64,000 nt of DNA from Bidens hawaiensis (lineage: Eukaryota > Streptophyta > Magnoliopsida > Asterales > Asteraceae): assembly GCA_021521415.1 (NCBI GenBank), contig JAIQDT010000028.1:657001-721000 (forward strand). The letters run 5' to 3'. Of the stretch, positions 22,117-35,399 are shown piece after piece; position 1 is the stretch's first letter, and the number at the start of each line of letters is the position of its first letter. Made by a program: the position numbers and the translations under genes. A model generated the notes under the pieces. It searched no databases, was not told the DNA's origin, and saw only the letters and a list, made by a program, of their open reading frames with translations.

Positions 22117-23379
22117 ATGGCCTTCAAATTTGAAAAGAGGCACAATATGTGTGCTCAGTTAGAGCTTGATGATGAGAACATGGAGTTGGGAAACATGATA
22201 ACTTTTCTCAGAAACTCCAACTTAAGGGTAGCACTAACTGAGAACCACACAATTTACAGGAACCATCTTGCAGATTTTTGGGGGTCAGCGACATATGTCA
22301 ATGATGTGAACTGGAAGAGAATTGAGGCCTCCATCCTTAATAATGACGTTGAAGTAACAGAAGCCTCCATAAGAGCTGCATTGGAACTTAATGACAATTT
22401 TGATGCTCAACCATATTTCTCGGTCCCAAGACTGCTAAGAGTCTTTCAAGAGACTATGGGATACCAGGGAGGTGTGAAAGAGGGACAGTTTCAGAAAGGA
22501 AGTTTTCCACTTATTTACAGTTTCCTGATCCATCACGTCATCCAGTCCTTATCTCCAGGGAGAGGGACTTGGACACTATTGAGCAGAGAGCTTGGGACTC
22601 TCACTGTGGCGATACTCTATCAACAACCCTTCAACATTTCAAGACTTATCTTCCAAGGGTTAGTGTCAAATGCAGAGAAGGACGTCAATCAGATATTTCT
22701 AGTGTATTCTCGTTTCCTACAAATTTTGATAAACAGAGCATTACCAGATCTTCAACGAACAGGTCAGATATTGAGATTACAAGATCCCAACATCTACAAA
22801 CGCATGAAAGATGCTAAGAGCAAATTTGAAGAAAATGATGATTGGGATGTACTCCCATGGTTGCTTGTGCCAGCACTAGGTGCTATTGATGTGCCTCGAA
22901 CTCCCGGTAACAGTGATGATGAAGAGGATGATGATGTGAATGATGATGAAGATGATAATGATCAAAACTATGATGGGGACAATGGTCCAAAAGGTGAAAA
23001 TGCCATGGTTATTGGTGGTAATGATGATGCACAAGAAGCTATTGAGGGAAATGTGCCCATGATTGAACACTCTACTCAGATAGAAGATGCTGCAGACTTG
23101 GAGGTAGGTGAAGCAACTAATGAACCGGTTGTGTGTGAAGGTGCAGAGAGTATGGATGACGATGTATTTGTAGCAAATGTTATATCCAATGTTGTTGATA
23201 CCATTGAAAAGATAACTCCACCAGATTCACCACCAACTGAGGTTTACAATGATGACACAGACTCAAATGAATTAAATGATGTTAATGACAGTGTTCCTTC
23301 CTCACCAGCTACAACTGAACCAGCCGTCTCAGACTCTGAACCATTCAAAGACACTCATATCCCTTCACCACCAACATGA
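22117..23379 (+). CDS. Sirevirus-type env-like protein, N-terminal 420 residues (element A)
   Basis: ATG at 22,117, five bases after a strong splice-acceptor-like site, opens a 420-codon frame ending in TGA. Residues 1-245 look globular and largely alpha-helical (DFWGSATYVND near residue 50; FPLIYSFLIHHVIQSLS near 125-145; VYSRFLQILINRALP near 195-210). Residues 255-420 are acidic, with Asp/Glu runs and Pro-rich SPP/TPP segments. I see no signal peptide or clear transmembrane helix here. The same landmarks in the same order occur in element B at 34,346-33,588 (-), supporting homology. Known Sirevirus env-like ORFs lie at this position, after pol and before the 3' LTR; their function is unproven. 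The ORF probably continued further originally, since the downstream 3.4 kb is the same kind of sequence. Confidence 0.75.
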   Translation: MAFKFEKRHNMCAQLELDDENMELGNMITFLRNSNLRVALTENHTIYRNHLADFWGSATYVNDVNWKRIEASILNNDVEVTEASIRAALELNDNFDAQPYFSVPRLLRVFQETMGYQGGVKEGQFQKGSFPLIYSFLIHHVIQSLSPGRGTWTLLSRELGTLTVAILYQQPFNISRLIFQGLVSNAEKDVNQIFLVYSRFLQILINRALPDLQRTGQILRLQDPNIYKRMKDAKSKFEENDDWDVLPWLLVPALGAIDVPRTPGNSDDEEDDDVNDDEDDNDQNYDGDNGPKGENAMVIGGNDDAQEAIEGNVPMIEHSTQIEDAADLEVGEATNEPVVCEGAESMDDDVFVANVISNVVDTIEKITPPDSPPTEVYNDDTDSNELNDVNDSVPSSPATTEPAVSDSEPFKDTHIPSPPT

Positions 23380-26300
23380 CCACTTATTGTACCTATCATC
23401 ACAACACCTGTCTCCCAACCTGCCTAACCTGATCAAGATACACATCCTCAAACCCCACCATCCTCTCCTCTACAAGAAACACATGCCACTGATACTACCC
23501 AGCCAACACAACCACTTCCCATGGAACCTGAGCCCTATAATGTCCCATCTCCAAAAACTGCTGAGTCAGAACCCTTCTCTAAACCTGCACCATAGCCAAA
23601 TCAAGAAACCAAGTCCGAATCTGTATGATATTTTCTGTGAAAATGCCAAACTTGAATTAGAAAATATTATGCTGAGGGAGAAGAATGCGGTTTTGGAATC
23701 CAAGAACAAAGCCTTGAAGTTTGCGTTAAATGAAGCTCTACTAAAAATTCAAACCCTAGAGGGGCAGTCTGAGGTTGAGAAGACCTCAGATGCACCAAAA
23801 TAGGGGGAGAAACCTGTTGAAGGAGAACATGATAGTGCAGAAGGATTAAAGGTGATTGGAGAATTGTATGCTAGCTCTGATGAAGAAGCTGTGGATGTTG
23901 GACCATCAGATGCATTAAACATGATAAATCAAGCATATGAAGATGGAGAATTTGGTGATGAGGGGGAGAGTGAAAGTGAAGATGAAACTAAATAGGATAA
24001 GATGAAAAGGAAAGAAAAATGGAAAGGGATTGCTTTTACAGATGATGATTTACATCCCTGTCCCAAGACAAAGTTCAATCTAATGATATACTTCACAAAG
24101 AAAATGTAATTGATCCTGACGTAGCAGAAGTTGAATTTGTCAAGACTGCCATAAGATTAATGAATGAAGATTTGGAGTCTTTGAATCAAGAAAATGAGGA
24201 GAAAATTCCTCAAGAAGTCCTCGAAACACTAATAAAGATGAAAGAAAAAGATGATGAGATTGAGATAATGACAAAGGAGGCAGATGAGGCAATCAAGGCC
24301 ACACTGGATGCTCTCAAAGCAAATCTGAATGTTGATGAATAAGAGAGTACACAAACTGAAGAACCAGTGATGACTGAGCCTGAAGAGCCTATGATGACTG
24401 AGCCTGAAGTGCCTATAATAACTGAGCCTGAAGAGCCTACAACAACTGAACCTGAACAATTTGAAACTGGACCTGCCAATCCAGAGAATGAAACTGCTAA
24501 AGAACAAGAATTTGGTTTGAGTCCGGTTAGTCATGAAGAAGATGAAACTGTTGAAGTCTCTGCAAGTACAATGGTAAAACTGGTCATAATGAAGGATCTT
24601 ATAAACATTTTAAATAACCCAGAAACGCATCATCCTGAAATAGTATCAACAGCAAGAAAGGCACAACAAGACTTCATTAATATGAGTAAAGAAAGAGAAC
24701 CAAGAGTTGAAGAGCCTGTTGAAGCAAATGAACCCATCATTCATGAAGAAACAGAAGAGAATGAAGAGACTCATATAGGTGAACCTGTTGTGGAAATGTT
24801 TGATAAAGAACCAGAAACTGAAATGACTCCACCTAACTCACCAGTCACATCAGAACCAATCTTAACTGAACAGTCTGAACCAGAACCTGAAGCAAAAGAA
24901 TCACTCAAAAGAAAAGAAGGAGCTGAGATTGAAACACCTAAGTCGAAAAGGCAAAAATCAGTAAAGGTAATGGTGTACAAGAGAAGATTGGAGAAGCTTG
25001 AAGACAGGAAAAAGGCTAAATCAAAGAAGGTGGAAGAACCAATGATTGGGGCACTCCACAACCTTGAAGAAACTATTGATACAGAAGATGATAGTGAAGG
25101 GTGTTGAAAAAGAGAATGAAGACAAAGATTACTTGATCAGCTTGGACTATGACTTAAAGTACCTCCAAAGATTATCCAAAGAAGACATAGCCAAAGAAGC
25201 TGAAGGATGGAGAATGAGAAAGTCAAAAAGAGAAGCTTTGATTAAAGCTGGTCACAAGCCTGCATTCCTGAACCTGCAAACATTTGACACAATAGACAGA
25301 CTTTACAAGAATTGCATTTGTTGAAAATATTTCAGAGTATGTGAAAAAGGTGACAAAGAAGAAGGAACAACCAGAAAAGGTGTTGAAAGAGTCTGACAGC
25401 AGCAAAAGCCGAATTGAAAAGAAAGCCAGTGATGAAACAATATATGAAACATTAAAGGCTAAACATAATGACATAAAGTTTCTTCAATTGTATGGCTACA
25501 GCTACAATTTCTTGATAAATCTTTCTCCTGAAGAACTGAAAAGAAAAATTCAACTAGTTAAAGACTCTCACAAAGATCAGAAAAGTCAAGAAAAATATGA
25601 GAGAGAACAGGAGTTAAGGATGAGATTGCAGAAGGAGAGAGATGAGGCCAAGAGGAAAGAGGAAGAAGTGAATAGATGGTTTGAAGACCCTCAAAGGGTG
25701 CAGACGTTAAAAGGGATTGTAATGGAGAAAGGGATGACCGAAGAACAGTTTCAAAACATGCCTCATGAACAATTAATTGAGATATACAATAGAGAGCAGA
25801 AACTAAATTTGGAAACCCAAAGAAAACTGTAGGAAGCTAAGCAAAGAGCAGAAGTAGAAGTTCGAGCAGAAATGATGAGTGCTCTTCACAAAAAGGGAGC
25901 CAAAATGTCAAGGTTAGTAGTTCAAATAGATGAGACTATCAGAAAATGGTACGAAGAGGCTGGGCTACATCAAATAAAGTCAAATACTCAAGGAAGCTCG
26001 AGCCGAACCCCAAAGTCTGAGATTGTGAGGCCTGAGCCACCAAGAAATTTAAATTTGTCCACACATCTTTTTTTCGACAAAAGATCCAAGACCTTGAGGG
26101 TTGTCACTGAAGATCAAGAAGAAACTCTCATCATCTTTAGAGATGATTTGAGAAACTTTTCAAAGGATCAATTGAAGAAGATGGCTACACTGGATCTTCA
26201 TGACAATAAAAACAGATGTCAATTGGCTGGACAACAAAGAAACGATCTTTCCAAATTTCTCAAAGAACAAGCAGAAAAGGGCTTCCCATTTCTCAACCAA

Positions 26301-26754
26301 AGAGATAAGGAGTCAAGCAGAGAGGGACAAAAGGAACAATAGAATAAATGAAGTACACATTCTGCAGCTATCTCTGTTTGAAGATAAGAGAAGGAAATCC
26401 CAAGCAAGCAGCTCACATGGAAAAAGGAAAACTTTAAAGGAGTGCTTAGCTATGAGGGAATATATGAGAGAACCAAATCCAATTGTGCAAATTAATGGAA
26501 AAATTACCTTCATCTCATTCAACCAGCATAATGACTCAATTTCTTTGAGGAATGCGTCGGGAATACCCATTGCTGTGATTAGAAATGATGGAGATATTAA
26601 ATTCATGCACCCTCAAGATCTACAAGACTTAATAGATGCAGAATTCCCCATTGATTCCTCTGATGCTGTGGAACTTGATATGATTAAACAAAAGGCAGCC
26701 CTTGTCAAGGAAATGAAAGAAAAATCTGACACAAGGAGCAGGAGGAGAAGATAG
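23380..26754 (+). pseudogene. Env-like gene, broken C-terminal part (element A)
   Basis: A series of long open segments in shifting frames (23,276-23,803; 24,160-24,342; 24,367-25,107; 25,046-25,324; 25,341-25,832; 25,872-26,342; 26,200-26,754) separated by stops and frameshifts. Composition runs from Pro/Ser/Thr-rich, through a short coiled coil (NAKLELENIMLREKNAVLES), Glu/Pro repeats (MTEPE- and ITEPE-type), Lys/Glu-rich coiled coil (25,560-25,830) to a C-terminal domain with FISFNQHNDSISLRN and ending RSRRRR. The arrangement resembles the coiled-coil middle and compact C-terminus of the element B env-like gene. The whole gene would have been about 1,500 codons. Confidence 0.7.
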
Positions 26755-26970
26755 CAAAAAGGAGCTAAATGACAATTAAATTTTATTTCTGTTTATCTTT
26801 GTAATTTTGTTATTTTGTATTTGATGTAAAAACTTTAATGTGTAATGCCCAAGAAGCAGAATTCCTATTTATGTAATGAAGTGACATGTTCTTGAATGAT
26901 ATATCTTTGATGTCTGATACATGTGTAACTCTATACAGGTACGTTTTGGTGCATCTGAGCTTGTTCCAAT

Positions 26971-26982
26971 CTAGGGGGAGAT
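26971..26982 (+). other. Polypurine tract of element A
   Basis: CTAGGGGGAGAT abuts the 3' LTR start TGTTGGGTCGG at 26,983. Confidence 0.85.
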
Positions 26983-27049
26983 TGTTGGGTCGGATTTTTG
27001 ATAAGGAAGATTGGAATCTTCTCAACCTCCTCAGAAAATGGCTAAGTAC

Positions 27050-27590
27050 GGACTTCGAGCAAGCCTAGACGATCGAGCATGGTTTTACTACTTCAAGCAA
27101 GGTCTTCAGAACCTTAAATGGTTGATTCTTCTAAGTGTTAAGGCTTTGAGCAAGCTACACTTCAATGAGCAAGAGTGTTCTTCTATCGAGCATGGATTGC
27201 CAATCGAGCAAACAACTTGATCATACAACTTTGAACCAAGTGTTACGAGCACAGGATGATCGAGCACATGGGGATAAGCATGGATGCAATAAGAAGATGT
27301 CATGTGATCAAAGCAAGGACTTCGAGCACAGTTCAGTTCCCCGAGCAAGATTTACATCTGAGCATGCTAAAGATTGCTGAATAAGAAGACTGAAGACATC
27401 AAGAAGAATGAGCTTGCTCGATGGACTAATTCGAGCAAAGCATGGATTAGTCAAGAGGAATGAAGCTTGCTGGAGGAGAATATCTTCACTGAAGATATTC
27501 TAACTAAAGTGTGCTCGAGAACAATCATCAAGCATACCTAGTATAGTGAGTCTGCTCGAGCAAGATTGTTACCCTTGCTCGAGGACTCAA
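27050..27590. repeat. TCGAGCA motif cluster 3 (element A LTR)
   Basis: At least ten TCGAGCA or TGCTCGA copies in the U3 region, including one full TGCTCGAGCA palindrome near 27,552. The same motif fills the pol-env spacer of the element. Confidence 0.78.
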
Positions 27591-27654
27591 CACTTGTAGT
27601 ATTTTGCATTTCATTATGTAATGATTAAGAACTTCTAGAAGGAATGTCAGGGTC

Positions 27655-27662
27655 TATAAATA
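27655..27662 (+). promoter_or_regulatory. TATA box of element A LTR
   Basis: TATAAATA in the context GGTCTATAAATAGGG, a typical plant LTR promoter. It marks the U3/R boundary shortly downstream. Confidence 0.6.
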
Positions 27663-28019
27663 GGGTCATAGGTTTCCATTTAGGGCACGGATAACGACAC
27701 ACACAATACGAGAAACATTCTAAAGAATATTCTATTTGTTTCCTCGTACTCCCGCCGCCGCTGTCACGCACAAAACCCTAGACAATCCTCTCACTGTTAT
27801 ATTAATGACTCACTTATATAGTGAATCTTTTTCTGTGAATGTGCTCTTATTGATTACTTATTATCATTTTGTGTTTATTACATTCACTCATTCGTTCCCA
27901 CTTGTTGGATATCCCGATTCCACCTGGATATTCAATAGGCCTTTGGGTTACAGAGTTGGTGTGTTCTTGTCAACCTTTTATAAGGTTTCACCCGACTCAC
28001 GATCCTGACAACCTTATAG

Positions 28020-28083
<64 letters not shown>

Positions 28084-28101
28084 TATTATTATTATTATTA
28101 C
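28020..28101 (+). repeat. (TCA)n/(TTA)n microsatellite
   Basis: About 21 TCA units followed by TTA units. The Ile-rich ORF across it is an artefact of the repeat. Confidence 0.95.
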
Positions 28102-29356
28102 TATCACCTCTAATATTATTAATACCAATACTATTATTATTATAAGTATTATTATTATTATTTCAATAAAATCTTTTAAATAAAGTATTTTGCTTCAAAC
28201 AAATTCCTAAGCCTGTGAGGCTATTATATTATCACCAAAGGAGTTTCATTAATCAACGAGGCAATTTCAGCGACTCTCTATTTTCTAGGGCGCCGGCTAA
28301 CAGTAAACTTTTAATATTAAAATTTTCAAAACCTTAGCGCTAGCTAAAGTTATTATCTTATTTATCATTCGAATTATTATAATCTCCTTTGGGTTATAAA
28401 CATCACAAGTTTACAAACGATTTTCACAAACAATGTCATCACTTATTTCTTTTCCCCTCATTTGTCAACACCAACGAATTCGGATTAGTAGATCATACCA
28501 CCGCACCATAATAACCTTAATACAGCAAAACCACTTTCAAGAAGATGAGCATCGCAAGTTACCTTTTTGTTTTCTTTTCTTTCATATGTTATAGATATTT
28601 TTCTGTTTTGGTATTTTCATGAAGTTTTATGTATTAAGCTCCTTTCAAAGGTTGTCTACGAAGTTAATATCGAGTTTGATGATTCGTTAATTAGTAAATT
28701 ATTTCTATTCATAGATACATTCTGAAGCGGTTTACTTTGTTATTTCAATCTCGTGGTCTATAACCGAATTCCCATAAATATAATCGTTTAGTGGAAGTTG
28801 GAGACTAAGAGCATGTTTATATACATTTTGAGTTTATTTTGGTTACACGAATGATTTGGTCATAATGTTCTATTTCCGCTCAACGTTTCGTTCGGATCAT
28901 TTTGTTATTCATAACCCCAATGTTTTACCAATTGAGATCAATATCTTAATTCGATCTTGAAGTTTCGCTTATTTTATTCTCAATGTTTTACCAATTTGAG
29001 TTCAATGTTTTACTTAGATATCGAAGTTGCAATTATTTATTAATCTCAAATGTGGCCCTTATTCACGTTGATATTTTCATTTGTTTATCGAGTCATTATT
29101 GACTCTAAGAACTTGCCTGATTCTTTTATTAAAAATTCATTATTATTCCCGGACCAATGCTTATCGACTTACGCGTTTACATTTTTGTAGCTCAATGCTA
29201 TGTTTATTTAACATGTTATTTTCAACTTTATTATTTTATGTTCATAATTTCAATTGATGTCATCCGTTATTCTAATTATTTCATACTACTCAAGAGTTTC
29301 GCGCATTTGTTTGGTAAACATCGCTTGTGTCTTTAAAACTTCAATGATTTCTTATT
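28102..29356. other. Unassigned AT-rich sequence
   Basis: No recognisable protein, LTR pair or RNA gene. AT-rich throughout, with one GC-rich patch (CTAGGGCGCCGGCTAACAG near 28,286). Probably old transposon remnants. Confidence 0.4.
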
Positions 29357-29864
29357 TGTTAGGACTTATATTTTAGACCGACGCATCGAATTATTATTTT
29401 TATGGGTGAAAAATAATTAATATTTTTGGTCTCAACCAAGGGTGGATGGCTTGAAGACCAAGACATGCTAGACTAGTATAAATAGATGTATTTGTTAATT
29501 TGTCTAGCATGAGGGTATTGTGTATTAGGTGAGATCTAGGGTTTTATCCCTATGATAGAGCCGCCGCCTCCAGGATGAGCTCTCCTGGAGGTGGCTGATC
29601 TTTATTGTATGTATGAGTGCTCTGTATGACAATCTTTTGATAAATGAAATCATACTGCCACTTCTTTATTTGTGTTTCGATTACATATTTGTGTTCATCC
29701 AGTCTATTGTTTATTGTAATCGATTCAGGCTCTCTCCCAAAGCACCACTCATCCGTCCAAAACACCTTTCAAGAGTGAATACGATTCGATCCTAGATCAG
29801 ATCCGAGCACCACCGTTAATAACGACTATTATTCATGCTTCCGCACCGGGGCTCGGCTCTCACA
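29357..29864 (+). mobile_element. Solo copia LTR (family T), TTATT target duplication
   Basis: Starts TGTTAGGACTTATATTTTAG and ends GGCTCGGCTCTCACA; 508 bp. It is flanked by TTATT on both sides (29,352-29,356 and 29,865-29,869), so it is a solo LTR left after recombination between two LTRs. Same family as 18,097 and 49,048. Confidence 0.93.
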
Positions 29865-31359
<1,495 letters not shown>

Positions 31360-31364
31360 ATAAT

Positions 31365-31721
31365 TGTAAGTCCCGTGTTGGAGGATCTTGCAATGTGATA
31401 CCAAATACACGATGAAATGCAGAAAATAACAACATGTTGATTCAATACGTGAATGATAATAGCAATAAGAACACACAAGAAAGGCTTCAAAACACACTAT
31501 TATATAATAGTCGGGTGCTTAAGCCCTTAAGAGTTACACAATGTCACGGCTTCAATACTATCAAATGACCAACCATTTACAAGGTGTAATGCATGGTATT
31601 TATAGACATATACCATACCTAAGCCCAACACAATCACAAGCCCATCGAAAACCCTTTTCGGTTTACAAAAGAAAGCCCAACAACATATATAAAAGCATAA
31701 TCCATTTATTGTAGCCCAACA
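31365..31721 (-). repeat. Element B 3' LTR
   Basis: Minus-strand start TGTTGGGCTACAATAAATGG, end ACGGGACTTACA; contains CTATAAATACC as TATA box. Small antisense and sense ORFs here are not genes. Confidence 0.95.
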
Positions 31722-31735
31722 TTCTCCCCCTTGGT
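31722..31735 (-). other. Polypurine tract of element B
   Basis: Minus strand CCAAGGGGGAGAA directly before the 3' LTR and just after the env-like stop. Confidence 0.88.
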
Positions 31736-31746
31736 TTATTGCTTGA

Positions 31747-34346
31747 CTAGTCTTCATGTTCGAGTATCTCTGCATCAGCTTCTTTATCAGCCTCCTTATA
31801 AGCTCCAGCCCATAATTTTGTACGTATTATCGATCCCACCATACGTGTGTATTCTTTGGCAGTAGGCTCATACAAGGGCTCAGCGGTGATTTGAAAACCA
31901 CTAAGCGTCTTGATGTCTTGCTCACCAAAGCGAAGTAAGTCTCGTGTATCAATAAATCTAAACGATCCATTCTTTAAACGAATGATAACTGTTGCGGTCT
32001 CACCGTCATAAGTCCAAAACTTCGTGCCTTCAAGAACACCATCAGGTAGTCTTGAGTTCAGAGGAATTGAAGTAGCTTTCTTGGTGGGTGGCCATATTAC
32101 ATTCGTCATCGTCTTTCCAGTGCGCGGATCGAGAACACCCTTGGCCTTCTTCACAAAAGATTCAGCAGTAGGCATTGAAGGAAACCTTTTCTCAACTTGA
32201 TTGCTCAAGTAGATCCAGAAGTTAGTGGCCTTTGACTCGTTACTTGAGTTATGGAAAGGTGCCTTGATCAATTCACTCAAGTCCACCCTTGTCTATGAAC
32301 CAAAGCCCTTTATCTTCTTGTAATACTCGAGTCCTCCAGACTTCCTTTTAACCCACCACATATGTTTGTCAACATCAAATCCCCACGACACAATCCCAAA
32401 ACGATCGCCGTATTTATCAGAGAACCCCTTTTGAAGCTCAACAACAAACTTCTCCGGATGATCAGATGAAGTTACATTCTGATTTGAGTTTTTGCGAATC
32501 AGAGTTTTCCGTATAAGTCTTTGTTGTTGTTCGGCGGTTCTAGGTGGAGCATACATATATCGTTGTAGACACGCAGAAGTCTCAATGTCTGAAGCTGGAC
32601 GAAACTCATCTTGATCTGTTTGAACGTTCTCGCTTTCGTCAGCCCTTTTGTTATCATCTCCAAATTTTCTCACAAGCCTTTGTTGGAGATTATAGTAAAG
32701 GGCAGTGAGGCCTCCCATACTAGCTTGAAGCTCTTTAATCTTGGAATCCTTGTCTGAGTTGCTTGCTTCTAGCTCTTGAATTCGGACATCTTTGACAACC
32801 GAGTCTTGCTCCAATTCAAAAACCCGCTGTTGCAGAGCATATATATCAACTGGTGCTTGCTCTAATGCTATGCCCTTGCCCTTGTTTTGCAGAAATTTGT
32901 CTTGCATGGCAAGAATTTGTGCCACCTTCTCTGACGCACTGGAACTCCCTTGACCAACCGGATCAGATGGTCCCGAGGGTCCAGAAGTTAATTCAACATG
33001 AGTTTCAAAGTCAAAATCTAGAAAGATATCATCAAATAACAGATCTTGAGAAGGTTGTGGATCATGAACAGGACTTGGTGCCACCTGAGGTTGAGTAACT
33101 GGCTCAGGTGTTGGAGATTGAGCTGGCGGTGGTGATTGAACTGGTGGTGGTGATGCAGCAGATACAGTTGGAGCTGTTGTTGGTGTTGCTGGTTGTGTTG
33201 TTGTTTATGTTGGTGTTGTTGTTGTAGTTGTAGCCTCAGTTAGCAGGACACCCGGTCTAGGATCTCTCTTTCTTCTTTTACGTGGTATGAGACCGGTGTC
33301 CGCTTCCTCTTCTAGCTCTTCTTCATGTGTCACAGTGATTGATTGAGGAGGTATCAATGCAGTCGACTAGAGCTTTGCTTTGATTGCTTTGATCTGAGCG
33401 GATGTTGGTACAGGTGTTTCAGGAGGTACATGAGATTCAATTCTCTCCGTAGATGGCGGAGGACTGTCTGGTTCATCGTTAGAGGATAGTTCGAAGGTCG
33501 GTGCAGCTGGCCTTCGAACCGGAGTCACATGCTCCTCAGCAACGATTGGTGCAGCTGCAGCTTCAAGATCAGCAAATTTCCTAACTTTTACCAAGGGAGT
33601 CCCTGGTATGTAATCTTTGTTCCCTTCCTTGATTCTTTCATCAGACCAAAAGTAGTAGGACCCAAACTCTTCAAATCAAGCGTCTCTACAGATCTCACCA
33701 ATTGTGGATAATGTGAATCAAAAATCATCTGCAGAAACCTCGGATACATGAGGAACATCTCCTTCTTCTTCCCTTTGAGGTTTCTCATCATCTCATTGAA
33801 AATGAATTTGGAGTAGTTGTAATCCCAGTCCATGATCAAAGCAACCACCGCGGACATCTGTGTATGACTTATTTCATCAGAACCTCCCTTTCTTCCGGAT
33901 ATGCATGTAAAGAAGGTATGAATGAGGAAACGCCAGTACGGATGGAATAGCTTCTTGATGGCTGGAGAGTAAGCACGTTCGTACCTCATTCGAGAGACGA
34001 TCTCTGAGACCGCATCCACTGGGTATTTTGTAGGGTGATCAGGTTGATCACCAAACAGAAGTACTTCGTGGATGATGGCCTCAGAGATGACCACCGGAAC
34101 CTTCTAAATATTTGATTCAATCACCGTTGCTCCCCCTGGTCCCCTCTGGTTGATGGAAGCATGATTCCAAAAATCCAAGACCATCTTCTTGCATATAACA
34201 GGATTTTCCCGAAGGGCGTGTGAAATTCTGCATGTATTAAGCCCGACAATCATTGACTTGAACTCCTGGTGAGTTGGAGGGGGATCAAACAGACAACCAG
34301 CTGCATTGTGAGAGTCATCTGTTTTCAACGGTGCTTGATCAGCCAT
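31747..34346 (-). pseudogene. Element B env-like gene, interrupted
   Basis: Open segments run from ATG at 34,346 to TAG at 31,747-31,749. An in-frame stop lies at 34,104-34,106, a frameshift near 33,590, further breaks around 33,100-33,370 and an in-frame stop at 32,293-32,295. The N-terminal part is helical (DFWNHASINQ; IHTFFTCISG; LMYPRFLQMIFDSHYPQL) and shares its landmarks and order with element A at 22,117. A Pro-rich middle follows (about 33,100-33,500), then a coiled coil (LQQRVFELEQ, 32,700-32,900) and a C-terminal domain (SFRFIDTRDLLRFGEQDIK). No convincing signal peptide or membrane anchor is visible. Position and layout match the env-like ORF of Sireviruses; envelope function is not shown. 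Confidence 0.75.
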
Positions 34347-34549
34347 ATATGCAATAAACGAGTCAAGTTAGATTCTTGGTGACAGAAACACCACATAAGA
34401 TCAAGAATTTGATTAGTTTTGAGCATGTAAAACAGTTTGAGGAACAAAAGTAACAAGTGGTGACAGTTTGTGAAAAAATTGTCATTTTCTTATGTTTTAA
34501 GGAAAATCTCGGTTCAGAACCATGTTCTCTATCAATATTATATTAAGTA

Positions 34550-34740
34550 CCCGAGAACATATTGTTCCCGGGCAACCAAGATCAAGAACCCAAAGATCTC
34601 TGATTAACTCAGAGTTCTCTGGTTGACCATGAGTTCTCGGTCAACCTTGCCCGAGAACTGATAGGATCTCTGGTGAAACCAGAGTTCTCTAGTTGACCAA
34701 CCGTTCTCGGTCAACCAGAACCCCGAGAACACGGAGATCT
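34550..34740. repeat. CCGAGAAC/GTTCTCGG motif cluster (element B spacer)
   Basis: Several copies of CCGAGAAC and GTTCTCGG, with AGAGTTCTCTGGTTGACC variants, in under 200 bp; looser copies extend left to about 34,500 and another lies near 35,140. This is the positional counterpart of the TCGAGCA cluster in element A. Confidence 0.75.
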
Positions 34741-34773
34741 CTGTTTATGGAAACCAAGGGTTTCCATAAACAG
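34741..34773. repeat. Perfect 15-bp hairpin with 3-base loop
   Basis: CTGTTTATGGAAACC, loop AAG, then the exact reverse complement. It lies about 395 bases upstream of the env-like ATG of element B. Confidence 0.9.
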
Positions 34774-35399
34774 TGTCGCCTTCCTCACACGAACACCATG
34801 AAACCTGCAACTTAATTAACTAGTCAAGACCACAAATCACCCAAACCAACCGAAATCGCCATTCAATATATCCTAAACATGTATCCAACAAAGTGTGTAA
34901 TGTCCAAGATACCATAAACCCGATTTAAGGTTCATCGTGAATTGTTTAATTGATTTGGTTGCTTATACCTTGATGATTTAGATGATACACACAATGTATA
35001 TGAGATGATTATCCTTTGATGAAAGGTTCTGCTAATGTGTTTGCAGAGGAGATATAGGATTTGAATGATTATGATGATAATGAAAATTCAAAATCTGAAT
35101 TATGCCTCTTAAACTTCAATTGTGATCAGATCTGGGCCGAGAACGCATTGGGCCAAGAACACAATTGGGCTTAGAACACATATATGCTCATATCCAAGAT
35201 GGATAAGTCCATATGGGCCAGACCCATGCACATACCAACCAGGCCACACATGACCATCCTTCAATTCATGTTTAATAAAAACGATGCCTTAACATGTTCA
35301 TCTTAACGAGAGTAACCGTGAGATAAAACCGAGACGCAAAATAAAATAAAAAATAAAATTAAGTAAAATAAAATAAAACACATACATCAAGATTTATAC

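Larger units (their letters stand above)
26983..28011 (+). mobile_element. 3' LTR of copia element A (right end uncertain)
   Basis: Begins TGTTGGG right after the polypurine tract. The U3 portion is studded with TCGAGCA/TGCTCGA motifs. TATAAATA at 27,655-27,662 precedes a leader with CCGCCGCCGCTG (about 27,752). The 5' LTR is outside the window, so the right end cannot be set by comparison; CCTGACA near 28,011, just before the TCA microsatellite, is only a candidate. Confidence 0.7.
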
